DNA from: Actinocatenispora sera
GTDB taxonomy: Bacteria; Actinomycetota; Actinomycetes; Mycobacteriales; Micromonosporaceae
Direction of reading: 5' to 3'
Length of the DNA stretch: 64,000 nucleotides
Assembly: GCF_018324685.1 (NCBI RefSeq)
Contig: NZ_AP023354.1
Location: forward strand, 6,468,426 to 6,532,425
The position numbers and the translations under genes were made by a program. Below the pieces are notes generated by a model, which saw nothing but the letters and a program-made list of their open reading frames with translations, was not told the origin of the DNA and made no database searches. Shown one piece after another: positions 27,060 to 36,873 of the stretch. Each line of letters opens with the position of its first letter. Within the stretch, counting starts at the first letter, position 1.

Positions 27060-28046
27060 TCAGGTGGGGGTGTCGAGGAGGGCGAGGCCCAGCTGCGTCG
27101 GGGTGTGCAGGGCGGAGTTGCGGTACCGGACGGTGTGCACCAGGCCGGCCGCCCGCAGCACCGTGGCGTGCTGGCTCGCGCCGGCCGGCGACACGTCGGC
27201 CAGCCGGGCCAGTTCGGTGGTGGTGCAGGAGGGATGGGCGGCGATCGTGGTGAGGATCGTGGCGCGGGTCTGGCCGAGCAGGGCGGCGACCGCGGTGCCG
27301 TTCGGCTGCTGCGGTGCGAGTGCGGTGAGTCCGACGAGCGCGTCGCCCCCGCCGGCGGGGTAGGCGACGACCGGTTGCCGGTCCACCTCGACGGTGACGT
27401 ACGGGCGGGTGGCGAACGCGGACGGCGCGAGCAGCAGCCCCTGCCCCTCCAGGTACAGGTCGTGTTCGATGCCGGAGGGGATGCGGATCTCCAGCACCGG
27501 GGGGCGCCAGCGCAGCCACTCCGGGGAGGCCGCGGACAGCACGGCAGCGATGCCGCCGGCCTGGAACTGGCGCAGCCGAACCGCCCGGTCGGCCGCGTAC
27601 GCCTCGGTCAGTTGCGACCAGTACGGCGCCAGCAGCAGCGCGAACAACTGCTCGACACCGGTGTGCAGCCGGTCCCGCAGCTCGGCGTCGCGACCGAGCC
27701 CCGCAGCCCAGGACGGCAACGGATCGCGGCACGCGATCTCGGCGAGTTCGGCGGCCACCACGTCGTTCGGGGTGGCACGTGCCTGTTCGAGGAGCTGTTC
27801 GGGGGCGCCGGGCAACTCGGGCCAGCAGAACGTCGGCGCCACCATGTTCGGCCGGCTGAGCGACAGCGCCAGCCGCGCCGGCTCCGACAGGGCCCCGGCA
27901 CATGCCCGCCGCCACGCCCCGAACCGCAGCGGCTGACCGCGGTCCTGCAACGCGCGTACCGCGACGTGCAACTCCTGCAGCGGCAACGGTTCCGGGGACA
28001 CCCGGGTACGGGCGAGGTCGTGCACGGTGAAATGGATCCGGTACAC
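27060..28046 (-). CDS. ArsR-type winged-helix regulator with N-terminal DUF5937-like domain
   Basis: This 328-residue regulator has a long N-terminal sensor-like domain (residues 1-240, beginning IHFTVHDLARTRVS) and an ArsR-type winged helix at about 255-325 (ATILTTIAAHPSCTTTELARL, then VSPAGASQHATVLRAAGLV). The HTH at the C-terminal end and the FTVHDLARTR start are typical of DUF5937/ArsR proteins. GTG 28046 is selected because AGGGGG lies just upstream; the longer frame above it is not family-like. The ligand is unknown. It is divergent from recQ with a 226-bp gap. Confidence 0.8.
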   Translation of the reverse strand: MYRIHFTVHDLARTRVSPEPLPLQELHVAVRALQDRGQPLRFGAWRRACAGALSEPARLALSLSRPNMVAPTFCWPELPGAPEQLLEQARATPNDVVAAELAEIACRDPLPSWAAGLGRDAELRDRLHTGVEQLFALLLAPYWSQLTEAYAADRAVRLRQFQAGGIAAVLSAASPEWLRWRPPVLEIRIPSGIEHDLYLEGQGLLLAPSAFATRPYVTVEVDRQPVVAYPAGGGDALVGLTALAPQQPNGTAVAALLGQTRATILTTIAAHPSCTTTELARLADVSPAGASQHATVLRAAGLVHTVRYRNSALHTPTQLGLALLDTPT

Positions 28047-28272
28047 GAAACCCCCTGAACGTGATGACCGATGCCGTCTTCGATCATGCCGCGAAATGTC
28101 CCCCTTCAGCCTCGGCTGACGGCTGTCGTGATTCCGACTCGACGGCACACGCGCGAAGCGCGGGTCGCCGTACGCCGGGGCGACCGCGCGGCGTCGTCGG
28201 CGGCCGGCGGCGGCGACGCCGCGACGCGCCGGGGCGCTGGGCGGCCGGTGCCGCGCTGCGTACGATCGGGTG

Positions 28273-30090
28273 ATGTCTTTCCGGGGGCTCGACGCCATCG
28301 ACGTGCTGCGCAAGGTGTTCGGCTACGACGAGTTCCGGGGCGAGCAGCAGGACATCATCGAGCACGTGGTCGGCGGCGGCGACGCGCTGGTGCTGATGCC
28401 GACCGGTGGCGGAAAGTCGCTGTGCTACCAGATCCCGGCGTTGGTGCGCGACGGCGTCGGGGTGGTGGTGTCCCCGCTGATCGCGTTGATGGCCGACCAG
28501 GTCGACGCGCTGACCGCGCTCGGCGTGCGGGCCGGCTTCCTCAACTCGACGCAGGACTTCGACGAGCGCCGACTGGTGGAGCAGGAGTTCCTCGCCGGCG
28601 AGCTCGACCTGCTCTACCTGGCGCCGGAACGGCTGGGGGTGCCGGCCACCCAGCGGCTGCTGGAGCGCGGCACGATCAGCCTGTTCGCGATCGACGAGGC
28701 GCACTGCGTGTCGCAGTGGGGCCACGATTTCCGGCCCGACTACCTGGGGCTGTCGATGCTGCACGAGCGGTGGCCGGACGTGCCGCGCATCGCGCTGACC
28801 GCGACCGCCACCCCGGCCACCCACACCGAGATCGCGCAGCGGCTCAACCTGACCGGCGCGCGGCACTTCGTGGCGAGCTTCGACCGGCCGAACATCCAGT
28901 ACCGGATCGTGCCGAAGGGCGAGCCGCGCAAGCAGCTGCTGCAGTTGCTGCGCAGCGAGCACGCCGGCGACGCGGGCATCGTCTACTGCCTGTCCCGCAA
29001 CTCGGTGGAGAAGACCGCCGCGTTCCTGACCGACCAGGGCATCGAGGCGCTGCCGTACCACGCGGGGCTGGACGCGCGCACCCGCGCGACGAACCAGTCC
29101 CGGTTCCTGCGCGAGGACGGCATCGTGATGGTGGCGACGATCGCGTTCGGGATGGGCATCGACAAGCCCGACGTGCGGTTCGTCGCGCACCTCGACCTGC
29201 CGAAGTCGGTGGAGGGGTACTACCAGGAGACCGGCCGGGCCGGCCGGGACGGGCTGCCGTCCACCGCGTGGCTCGCATACGGGCTGGCCGACGTGGTGCA
29301 GCAGCGCAAGATGATCGACGACTCGGACGGCGACGGCGCGCACCGCCGGCAGCTGACCGCGCACCTGGACGCGATGCTGGCGCTGTGCGAGACCGTGCAG
29401 TGCCGGCGGGTGCGGCTGCTCGACTACTTCGGCGAGCAGGCGCAGCCGTGCGGCAACTGCGACACCTGCCTCGACCCGCCGGCCTCCTGGGACGGTACGG
29501 TCCCGGCGCAGAAGCTGCTGTCCACGGTGTTGCGGCTGGACCGCGAGCGCGGCCAACGGTTCGGCGTCGGGCAGGCGATCGACATCCTGCTCGGCCGGCA
29601 GACCCCGAAGGTCACCCAGCACCGGCACGACCAGCTGTCGGTGTTCGGCGTCGGCGCCGACCTGTCCGAGGCGCAGTGGCGCACGGTGACCCGGCAGCTG
29701 CTCGCGCAGGGCCTGCTGAACGTCGAGGGCGACTACGGCACGCTGGCGTTGACCGGCCGCAGCGCCGACGTGTTGCGCGGCGAGTTCCCGGTGCGGCTGC
29801 GCACCGAGCCGGAGCGGCGCAAGGCGGCGAAGACCAAGCGCGCCACCGCATCCGCGGAGCTGGCGCCGGAGGCGCAGCCGGTGTTCGAGGCGCTGCGCAG
29901 CTGGCGGGGCGCGACCGCGAAGGAGCAGGGCGTCCCGGCGTACGTGGTGTTCCACGACGCGACGCTGCGCGAGATCGCCACCCGCCGGCCGGTCGACCTG
30001 AGCGAGCTCGGCACCGTCTCCGGTGTCGGCGAGAACAAGCTCGCCAAGTACGGCGAGGGCATCCTCGCGGTCCTCGCCGAGCACCGCTGA
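28273..30090 (+). CDS. recQ: ATP-dependent DNA helicase RecQ
   Basis: RecQ unwinds DNA 3' to 5' in recombination and repair. The 605-residue protein has Walker A TGGGKS at residues 44-49, the DEAH box (IDEAHCVSQWG), the aromatic-rich loop next to it, helicase motifs V and VI (AFGMGIDKPDVRFV and QETGRAGRDG), the RQC zinc knuckle with cysteines in CRRVRLLDYF and CGNCDTC, and a C-terminal HRDC domain. Domain order and length match bacterial RecQ. ATG 28273 is used although GTG one codon earlier is possible. Confidence 0.96.
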   Translation: MSFRGLDAIDVLRKVFGYDEFRGEQQDIIEHVVGGGDALVLMPTGGGKSLCYQIPALVRDGVGVVVSPLIALMADQVDALTALGVRAGFLNSTQDFDERRLVEQEFLAGELDLLYLAPERLGVPATQRLLERGTISLFAIDEAHCVSQWGHDFRPDYLGLSMLHERWPDVPRIALTATATPATHTEIAQRLNLTGARHFVASFDRPNIQYRIVPKGEPRKQLLQLLRSEHAGDAGIVYCLSRNSVEKTAAFLTDQGIEALPYHAGLDARTRATNQSRFLREDGIVMVATIAFGMGIDKPDVRFVAHLDLPKSVEGYYQETGRAGRDGLPSTAWLAYGLADVVQQRKMIDDSDGDGAHRRQLTAHLDAMLALCETVQCRRVRLLDYFGEQAQPCGNCDTCLDPPASWDGTVPAQKLLSTVLRLDRERGQRFGVGQAIDILLGRQTPKVTQHRHDQLSVFGVGADLSEAQWRTVTRQLLAQGLLNVEGDYGTLALTGRSADVLRGEFPVRLRTEPERRKAAKTKRATASAELAPEAQPVFEALRSWRGATAKEQGVPAYVVFHDATLREIATRRPVDLSELGTVSGVGENKLAKYGEGILAVLAEHR

Positions 30091-30356
30091 CCCTGCCGCC
30101 CGGGCCGGCCGCGACCGCCCGGGCGCCGAGCGCACCGAGACCGGTCGGCACCGACCGGAACGCGACGGTCCGTCCGGTGAGGTCCGGCACGATCCGACCT
30201 TCGGCCGTTCGGCTGATTTCCGGCGGGTTTCTGTCCGCACTGTCCGGTCTTGCGCCGGATCCCGGTATTGACCGGTACGCAAGACTGGCGGCACCTCGCG
30301 TTCCGCGCCCGGTGCGCGCGAGCCGGACGACGATTCCCACCCCCGGAAGGGTTTCC

Positions 30357-31094
30357 GTGAAGCTCACCCTGCTCGCCGCCGGGTTCGCCGGCGGCGTCCT
30401 CGTGTTGGCCGGAGCGACCGCAGCCGCGGCCGACCCGCCCGGACCCGGTGGCCCCGGCGATCCCGGCGCCCACCACCCGGTCACCGTGTCCGCGTCGTGG
30501 TCGCAGAAGCTCGCCTACCAGGGCGACTCGGTGGTGCTGACCGCCGTGGCGGCCCAGCCGTCGGTGCCGACCCCGTCGATCACGATCACCGCGACGGTGC
30601 CGGCGGACATGCTGAGGCCGGCTGACGGTGCCGGTTGCCGCACCGACCCGGCGGCCAACACGATCACCTGCAGCAGCACCTCGTACCGGAAGGCGCCGTT
30701 CCGGTTCGTGGTCAAGGCCGCCGAGTCGCGGACGGTGGTTGCATCGGTCACGGCGAAGGCCGGTACCGGTGACGCCGGCCGGACCCAGGCCGAACTGGCG
30801 GTGGACGCCACGACGAGCCCGTCGCCGTCCGCGTCGAGCAGCCCGAGCGCACCGCCGAGCGACTCGCCCAGCGAGTCGCCGAGCGCGCAGCCGAGCGACT
30901 CGACCGCACCGTCGGATTCGGCGAGCGCGTCGCCGATCGAGTCGGCGCCGCCGTCGGCGAGCCCGTCGTCGGATGGCGGCGGCCTGCCGGTGACCGGTAC
31001 GTCGCTGACCATCTTCGGGGTGCTCGCGGCGGTCCTGCTGGCGGCCGGCGGTGTCCTGCTGGTGTTGGCCCGCCGGCGGCGCACCGGCCGGTAG
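30357..31094 (+). CDS. LPxTG-anchored surface protein with Ser/Pro-rich stalk
   Basis: This 245-residue cell-wall protein has a signal peptide (residues 1-26, cut after AAAAD), a beta-sandwich-like domain (residues 40-155) with two cysteines (AGCRTDP and ITCSSTS), then a 60-residue Ser/Pro/Asp stalk of PSDSPSES-type repeats. The C-terminus has the sorting signal LPVTG, a membrane helix ([18 protein letters not shown]) and a basic RRRR tail, so sortase should attach it to the wall. The GTG start has GGAAGGG upstream. It stands alone after recQ with 266 bp between, where its promoter should be. Confidence 0.85.
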   Translation: MKLTLLAAGFAGGVLVLAGATAAAADPPGPGGPGDPGAHHPVTVSASWSQKLAYQGDSVVLTAVAAQPSVPTPSITITATVPADMLRPADGAGCRTDPAANTITCSSTSYRKAPFRFVVKAAESRTVVASVTAKAGTGDAGRTQAELAVDATTSPSPSASSSPSAPPSDSPSESPSAQPSDSTAPSDSASASPIESAPPSASPSSDGGGLPVTGTSLTIFGVLAAVLLAAGGVLLVLARRRRTGR

Positions 31095-31163
31095 CGGTGC
31101 GGCTCCTCGCACCGCGGGACAAGGCGGCTGCGTCGTGGCGGGCCGCGATTACCGGCGGGTAAC

Positions 31164-32249
31164 GTGACGGCGGTGAACACCCCGCCGAGCTCGTCCGACA
31201 CGGTCACCCCGTCCGTCACCGTCACCGGTACCGCGCAGCACGCGGCGTGGCAGCGCCGCGTGCTGCCACCGGTCGAGCAGGTACGGCCGGGGTTGTGGTC
31301 GGTGCCGGTGCCGATCCCGCACAACCCGCTGCGGTACACGCTGTGTTACCTGTTCCCGGGCGCCGGCGGGGTGGTGCTCGTCGATCCCGGCTGGGACAGC
31401 CCGGACGGCCGCGCCGCGCTCACCGCCGGGCTGGCCGCCGCCGGTGCCGGACCGGACGACGTGGCCGGCGTCGTGATCACCCACACCCATCCCGACCACC
31501 ACGGCCTGAGCGGCTGGCTGCGCGAGACCGCGGGCGCATGGGTCGCGATGCATCCGGACGAGGCGGCGAGTATGCCGTCCCGGCTGTGGCAGGGGCTCAC
31601 CCTCGACGACGACAGGGCCTTCCTGCGTACCCACGGGGTACCGGCGGGCGAGGTCGACACGATCGCGGTCGACCCGGGGCAGGTCGCCGCGCTGCTCGCG
31701 ATGGCCGAACCGGACCGGTACCTGGCCGACGGCGAGCTCGCGCCGATCCCGGACCGGCAGGTACGGGCGGTGCTCACGCCCGGCCACACGCCGGGGCACC
31801 TGTGCCTGCACGACGCCGAGGCGGGCGTGCTGCTCACCGGCGACCACCTGCTGCCGCGGATCAGCCCGACGATCGGGGTGCACACCGAGCGGGACGGCGA
31901 CCCGCTCACCGACTACCTGGCCGCGCTGCGCCGGATGGACGCGTACGGCGAGGTCGAGGCGCTGCCGGCACACGAGTACCGGTTCCGCGGGGTGCCCGAC
32001 CGGGCCCGGCAGCTCGCCGCGCACCACGACCACCGGGCCGCGGAGATCCTCGCCGTGCTCGACGCGGTACCGGCGCCGACCACCTGGCAGCTGGCCGAGC
32101 GGATCACCTGGTCGCGCGGCTGGGACCAGCTCGTCGGGGTGCCCCGCCGGCTGGCGCTCGCGGAGACCGTCGCCCACCTGTACCAGCTGCGCACGGCCGG
32201 CGTCGTCACCGACAGCACCGACACCCCGACCCACTGGTACCGGGCCTGA
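31164..32249 (+). CDS. MBL-fold metallo-hydrolase
   Basis: This 361-residue protein of the metallo-beta-lactamase fold has the metal motif THTHPDHHG (HxHxDH), a second-metal Asp/His region in LTPGHTPGHLCLH and a TGDHLLP segment. The C-terminal 70 residues (LAERITWSRGWDQLVG) form a small helical, winged-helix-like cap, as in LACTB2-like and glyoxalase II-like actinobacterial hydrolases acting on thioesters or lactones. The start GTG 31164 or 31173 is undecided. A LuxR-type regulator follows 24 bp downstream on the same strand. Confidence 0.85.
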   Translation: MTAVNTPPSSSDTVTPSVTVTGTAQHAAWQRRVLPPVEQVRPGLWSVPVPIPHNPLRYTLCYLFPGAGGVVLVDPGWDSPDGRAALTAGLAAAGAGPDDVAGVVITHTHPDHHGLSGWLRETAGAWVAMHPDEAASMPSRLWQGLTLDDDRAFLRTHGVPAGEVDTIAVDPGQVAALLAMAEPDRYLADGELAPIPDRQVRAVLTPGHTPGHLCLHDAEAGVLLTGDHLLPRISPTIGVHTERDGDPLTDYLAALRRMDAYGEVEALPAHEYRFRGVPDRARQLAAHHDHRAAEILAVLDAVPAPTTWQLAERITWSRGWDQLVGVPRRLALAETVAHLYQLRTAGVVTDSTDTPTHWYRA

Positions 32250-32273
32250 CGCCGAGCTACCGCTCGATGCCTG

Positions 32274-33299
32274 GTGACCGGGCTCGTGACCAGGCAAGAT
32301 GGGTGGGTGCTCGAGCCGATCGGTGTCCGCCCCGAGGATGAGGCGGTCTACCGGCGGCTGCTGTCTCGCCCGGACGCCTCCGCGCACGACCTCGCCGCGG
32401 CGCTGGATCGTACCGTGACCGACATCGGTGCCTCGCTGGCCAGGCTGGCGGAGCTGGGCCTGGTGCACGAGCTGCCGGGCCAGCCGGCCCGGATGCGCGC
32501 GGCGCGGCCGGATGTGGCGATCGACGCGCTGGCCGAGCGGCGCCGCGAGGAGCTTGCCCGTACCCAGCTCGCCGCGCGGGCCCTGCTCACCGAGATGCCG
32601 GCGGAGGAGCGGTACCGGCCGGAGGAGATCGTCGAGGTACTGGTCGGCTGGGCGGAGACCGCGGCCCGGTTCGAGCAGCTGCTCGGCACCACCCGGCACG
32701 AGCTGATGGTCATCGACCGCCCGCCGTACGTGGCCGATCCGGGGCGCTCCGACACCTCGGTACGCCGGCTGCTGCGCGCGAACGTGCGGGTGCGCGGCCT
32801 CTACGCGCCCGAGGCGCTGGAGCTGCCGGGCGCGCTGGCGGAGGTCGAGGACGCCGCCGGGGCCGGCGAACAGTCCCGGGTGCACGCCGGGCTGCCGATG
32901 AAGCTCGCGATCGGCGACCGCCGGCTGGCCATCCTGCCGCTCGGCGGTGCGGGCGTCGATGCGGCGGTCTGTATCCGCCCGTCCACCCTGCTGGATGCGC
33001 TGATCCAGCTGTTCGAACTGCTCTGGGAGCAGGCGACGCCGATCGTGCTGCCGGCACCGGCGGACACCACCGGCGACCGGCAGCTCGCGGCGCTGCTCGC
33101 CTCCGGCGCCAAGGACGACGTGGTCGCCCGCCGGCTCGGCACCAGTACCCGCACGCTCAGCCGGCGGATCGCTGAGCTGATGGACCACCTGCACGTCCGC
33201 ACCCGGTTCCAGGCGGGCGTGCAGGCGGCCCGGCTCGGTTGGCTTCAGCCCTCAGCGCACGACGTCGAAGGCCCGGACGATCGTCTGGTCGACCGCTGA
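32274..33299 (+). CDS. LuxR-type regulator with TrmB-like N-terminus
   Basis: This 341-residue regulator has an N-terminal TrmB-like winged helix (residues 20-70, AAALDRTVTDIGASLARLAELGLV), a central PLD-like sensor region (residues 120-265) and a C-terminal LuxR-type HTH (residues 270-330, DDVVARRLGTSTRTLSRRI). This layout is common in Streptomyces and Micromonosporaceae for pathway regulators. Its last 48 bp overlap the 3' end of the converging PA-domain protein gene. The start could be GTG 32274 or 32286; the more upstream one is used. Confidence 0.78.
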   Translation: MTGLVTRQDGWVLEPIGVRPEDEAVYRRLLSRPDASAHDLAAALDRTVTDIGASLARLAELGLVHELPGQPARMRAARPDVAIDALAERRREELARTQLAARALLTEMPAEERYRPEEIVEVLVGWAETAARFEQLLGTTRHELMVIDRPPYVADPGRSDTSVRRLLRANVRVRGLYAPEALELPGALAEVEDAAGAGEQSRVHAGLPMKLAIGDRRLAILPLGGAGVDAAVCIRPSTLLDALIQLFELLWEQATPIVLPAPADTTGDRQLAALLASGAKDDVVARRLGTSTRTLSRRIAELMDHLHVRTRFQAGVQAARLGWLQPSAHDVEGPDDRLVDR

Positions 33300-35627
33300 G
33301 CCGCTGGTGTCCTGCGCGTGCAGCCGCAGCGACACCGGGCCGCTGCCGGCCGGCAGCTCGACCCGCCAGCCGTCGGCGTCGCGGGTGACTCGCGCCGCCC
33401 GCCAGCTCGCACCGTCGTCGTACGAGGCGTCGATGCTCGGCGTGTCGCTCAGCTCCGGCGACGTGCCGTCCGGGCGCCGCAGCCCGAGGCCGAAGGCAAC
33501 CCGGCCGTGCCGGTCGGCCCGGACCCGGTTGTGCAGGTCGACGCCGACGTCGTAGCCGGGCAGCAGCACCGGCACGGTCCGTACCGCGTCGGTGGTCGCG
33601 GACGGGAAGCTCCACGCGGTGTCGGTGTGCGTCGACAGCTCGTTCCAGCTCTGCGGGTTGTCCGCGGTGAACGAGATCGAGACGCGCGAGGCGCCGCCGG
33701 GAAGCTGGACCGTACCGGAAGGCAGGTTGTCGGTCTGGCCCACCAGCGCGCCGTCGGCCCGGATCGCCAGGTGGGTCTGCACGCCGCTCGGGTCGGTGTA
33801 CTCGGAGCCGTGGTTGCCGTCCGCGTCGGTGAAGCCGTCGACGGCCACCCGCATCAGGTCGCCGGACCGCTGTACCGGACGGGCCGGGTTCGGCGCCGCC
33901 GCGATCGGCGCGCGGCCGAAGGCGAGCCGGCCCCGGTCGTGGTCGGCGTAGGACTCTCGACCCGGCCGAGACAGCGTCATGGACTGCACGGGCGCCGCCG
34001 GGAACATCGTGTTGTACCTGGTCCCCGGGGCGAACACGGCGTAGGCCCAGGCGGTGTCGGGATCGGCGACGCGGTACTCGGTGCGGGTACGCGGTCCGCC
34101 CTGGAACGGGAACACGGTCGAGACGACGAACCCGTCGCCGGGCTGCCAGGGGTACGCCGCCTCGGAGAACGTCGAGGGCTGCGACGGCTGGCCGTACACC
34201 CGGTTGGTCTGGGTGGCGAGGTGGCCGCGGGTGGCGACGTAGCTCGGGTGGGCCGGGATCCGCTGCTTCTCCCGCAGGTACAGGTCGTAGACGTACGGGC
34301 TGGCCGGCTCGCCGCCGACGGTCACCCGGGCACCGCGCGGCAGGTGGGCGAGCGCGAGCCCCTCCGCCCGGTTCAGCCGGATCGTCGGCGCCCGCAGCTT
34401 GACGCCGGTACCGCCCGGATCGCTGATGTCGCCGGGGCCGTCGTTGCGGACCACCACGAGCGCGGCGCCGTGCGCGGCGGCGTTGTTGGACTGTTCGGCG
34501 ATCGACAGGCCGGCGTCGTGCGTGACCAGCGCGAGCGCGCCGTTGAGCCGCCGGCCGGCGAGCTCGGCCGCGGTGGCGCGCCCGACGTCCACCACCCGCA
34601 GCCGGGTGGTGCCGTCGACCACCGGGAAGTCCGAGGCGACGTCGGAGAACCAGGTCCGGTCGACGTACTCCGGGTGCAGCTTCGGCGCGGTCGGCGCGGA
34701 CAGCGTGATGTCCGGGGCCTCCAGCCGGACCCGGGTGCGCGCCTGGAACTCCCCGACCGACACCGTGGCCGTCGGCTGGAGGTAGAAGTGCTGGTCGAGC
34801 AGGTACGACGGGTGCATGTCCAGGTGCAGCGCGGACCCGTCGGCGGCGGTCCGGTCGTACCCGAGGAGCATGGCGCCCTGCGGCGGCACCTTGGTGGTAC
34901 GGCCCGGGGTCCGGATCGCGAGCTGCTGCGCGTCGCGCGCGTCGAACGCGAAGGTGCGCTCCCCGGTCACCGCCGTCTCCGGCTGGCCGACCAGCGAGAT
35001 GTTCTGGTACGTACGGCTGCTGCCGATGCTCGGCGTCTGCGCCGGCAGGGTGGAGACGAACGCCATCACCGAGTACCGGCCGGGCGGGACCAGCGCGCAG
35101 GTGGTCCGGGCGAAGCTCGCCGCGGTGCACTCGTCGCCGGGCGCGGGATCGACGGCCAGCTGCCGGGTCCATGCGTTCCCGTGGTCCAGGTCGAACACGG
35201 TGATGTACGCCTCGGCGGCCCGGCCGTCCCGGCCCAGCGCGGAGAAGTGCAGCGGGACCGCGTCGGCGGCGGCGGCGCTGGCCCGCGCGGCATGGCCGTC
35301 GATCACGGTGGGGGCGCCGCCCGCACCGGTGGTCTGCACGGTCGTACCGGTCTTGTCGGTCGCCACCACGAGGCCGGGGGTCGCCCCGTCGGCGGCGGGC
35401 AGCGGGGCGAGCGCGGTGGCACCGGAGTCGCCCACCGGCGTCAGCGCGACCCTGGTGCCGCCGACCGACACGACCCGATCGGCAGCGGCCGGGGCGATGC
35501 CGGTGACGGTGCCGGCCGCCGGGGTCTGCGCGCTGGCCACGGACGGTACGGCGGTGAGCAGGCCGGCCACGACGGCGAGCGAGGTGACCGCCGCGGCGCC
35601 CACCCGCGGTGGGATCGAGAGTGGCAT
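33252..35627 (-). CDS. Secreted multidomain protein with PA domain, no protease domain
   Basis: This 791-residue exported protein has a signal peptide (residues 1-33, AAAVTSLAVVAGLL, then VPSVASAQ), beta-rich domains to about residue 330, a protease-associated (PA) domain at about 360-450 (ALVTHDAGLSIAEQSNNAAA, then HGAALVVVRND) and further beta domains. This is the accessory part of many S8 subtilisin-like proteases, but no Asp/His/Ser catalytic boxes are present. It may be a substrate-binding relative. The ATG at 35627 follows GGGAGTCCTGGAAG. Its end converges with and overlaps the LuxR-type gene by 48 bp. Confidence 0.75.
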   Translation of the reverse strand: MPLSIPPRVGAAAVTSLAVVAGLLTAVPSVASAQTPAAGTVTGIAPAAADRVVSVGGTRVALTPVGDSGATALAPLPAADGATPGLVVATDKTGTTVQTTGAGGAPTVIDGHAARASAAAADAVPLHFSALGRDGRAAEAYITVFDLDHGNAWTRQLAVDPAPGDECTAASFARTTCALVPPGRYSVMAFVSTLPAQTPSIGSSRTYQNISLVGQPETAVTGERTFAFDARDAQQLAIRTPGRTTKVPPQGAMLLGYDRTAADGSALHLDMHPSYLLDQHFYLQPTATVSVGEFQARTRVRLEAPDITLSAPTAPKLHPEYVDRTWFSDVASDFPVVDGTTRLRVVDVGRATAAELAGRRLNGALALVTHDAGLSIAEQSNNAAAHGAALVVVRNDGPGDISDPGGTGVKLRAPTIRLNRAEGLALAHLPRGARVTVGGEPASPYVYDLYLREKQRIPAHPSYVATRGHLATQTNRVYGQPSQPSTFSEAAYPWQPGDGFVVSTVFPFQGGPRTRTEYRVADPDTAWAYAVFAPGTRYNTMFPAAPVQSMTLSRPGRESYADHDRGRLAFGRAPIAAAPNPARPVQRSGDLMRVAVDGFTDADGNHGSEYTDPSGVQTHLAIRADGALVGQTDNLPSGTVQLPGGASRVSISFTADNPQSWNELSTHTDTAWSFPSATTDAVRTVPVLLPGYDVGVDLHNRVRADRHGRVAFGLGLRRPDGTSPELSDTPSIDASYDDGASWRAARVTRDADGWRVELPAGSGPVSLRLHAQDTSGSAVDQTIVRAFDVVR

Positions 35628-35856
35628 CTTCCAGGACTCCCAGTGGTCGGAGGGGTGTCCTCCTGTTCTTAGCCGAGCCGGGTGGGCGCCGGACAGCACG
35701 GCCGCTGGCGATTACCAGCCATGGCTGCCGGCCGCCACCGGTCCTTACCGACCTCACCGGTAACGGCACGCAGCGCCACCCATCGGCGTTGCGCGACCTC
35801 GGGTCGCGGCGCCGTGCCCGGCTCGGGTGTCACGTCAGATCGCGCGGCGCGGCCGG

Positions 35857-36837
35857 TCAGGGTTGGGCGGGCAGCCGGACCGGGCCGCGGTCGAGCACCT
35901 CCGCGAGGCGTCGCGCGGTCGCGGTCAGGGTGGCCCGGTCGCCGGTCCACACGTTCCAGCCGAGATGGGTGAACCCGATGTACAACTCGTAGCAGTGATG
36001 CCGCTGCGCGGCGTCGACCAGCGCACCGTGCTCGGCGGTGACGGCGGGGTCGGAAAGCAGGCCGGGCAACGGATCCACCGCGGCGATGCCCGGAAGGAAC
36101 GGCGCCCAGAAGCTGCACCACGCGGCGTCGTAGAGGAAGTCGCCGCGCACCGAGCATTTCCAGGACAGCACCGCCATCACCCTGCTCGCGTCCGGCGACA
36201 GCAACACGTTGCCGTGCAACAGGTCCCCGTGTACCAGGTCGCGCCGCTCCGGGCACGCCTCGGCCAGCGCGGTCACCCGGTCGGCGACCGCTCTCGACAG
36301 CGCGGCCAGCTCGGGGTCGTCGGCGAGCGCGGCGCTCCAGCCGTGCACCAGGTTGTCCGGATCGTCGACGAGACCGGCGCGCAGGTACTCGCGCCAGCTC
36401 GCCGGAGACGCGTCCGGCTGGTGCCAGACCACCGGCGCGTCCGGATCGGCCGGCGCCCGGTACAGCGCGATCAGCAGCCGGGTCAGCGTCGGTTCGAGGG
36501 CGGCGGCCTCCTCGACCGAGGTGTCTTCGAGGAACCGCCCGTACCGGCGTTCCGACACCGCGAACGCCCGACCTTCTCCGGTGGTACCGACCTGCCGCAC
36601 CGGCGGCACCGGCAGGTCCGGGCCGGCGAACCGGACCGCCGCGCGATCCGCCTGGTACCAGGAGATCTCCCGGCCGAACCGGACGACCAGCTCCGCGCCG
36701 CCGGACCGGTACGCCCAGGCCGACGACCAGGCGCCGCCGGTCAACGGTTCCAGTGTGGCCGCCGCCCCGGGCACGTCGGCGAGAAACGCCGCCGCCTCGG
36801 CCCTGCTCCCCTGCTCCACCACCCCAGTATCCGGCAC
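35857..36837 (-). CDS. Aminoglycoside phosphotransferase-like (APH) family protein
   Basis: This 326-residue kinase-fold protein has a nucleotide-side N-lobe (residues 20-100, LTGGAWSSAWAY) and the Brenner catalytic motif LVHGDLLHGNVLL. The metal-binding segment reads VLSWKCSVRGDFLYDAA where most relatives have an IDWE; Ser replaces the usual Asp at that point. It may therefore be altered in activity. The family phosphorylates varied small molecules; antibiotic resistance is not implied. The start at 36837 is GTG, and another GTG six codons on is an alternative. Confidence 0.8.
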   Translation of the reverse strand: MPDTGVVEQGSRAEAAAFLADVPGAAATLEPLTGGAWSSAWAYRSGGAELVVRFGREISWYQADRAAVRFAGPDLPVPPVRQVGTTGEGRAFAVSERRYGRFLEDTSVEEAAALEPTLTRLLIALYRAPADPDAPVVWHQPDASPASWREYLRAGLVDDPDNLVHGWSAALADDPELAALSRAVADRVTALAEACPERRDLVHGDLLHGNVLLSPDASRVMAVLSWKCSVRGDFLYDAAWCSFWAPFLPGIAAVDPLPGLLSDPAVTAEHGALVDAAQRHHCYELYIGFTHLGWNVWTGDRATLTATARRLAEVLDRGPVRLPAQP

Positions 36838-36873
36838 ACCGGCATGCGGGACCGACGCCCCGGTCGGTACGGT

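Noticed and set aside
28084-30294. 736-codon frame on the minus strand over recQ
   Set aside because: It mirrors recQ; the RecQ motifs are on the plus strand and the mirror has no domain.
31149-33194. 681-codon frame on the minus strand
   Set aside because: It is antisense to the MBL hydrolase and LuxR-type genes, both with clear motifs on the plus strand.
35857-36837. Antibiotic resistance gene
   Set aside because: The family is broad and the metal-binding Asp is replaced; no evidence for a drug substrate. The same caution applies to 47694-48566 and the CPT-like gene.
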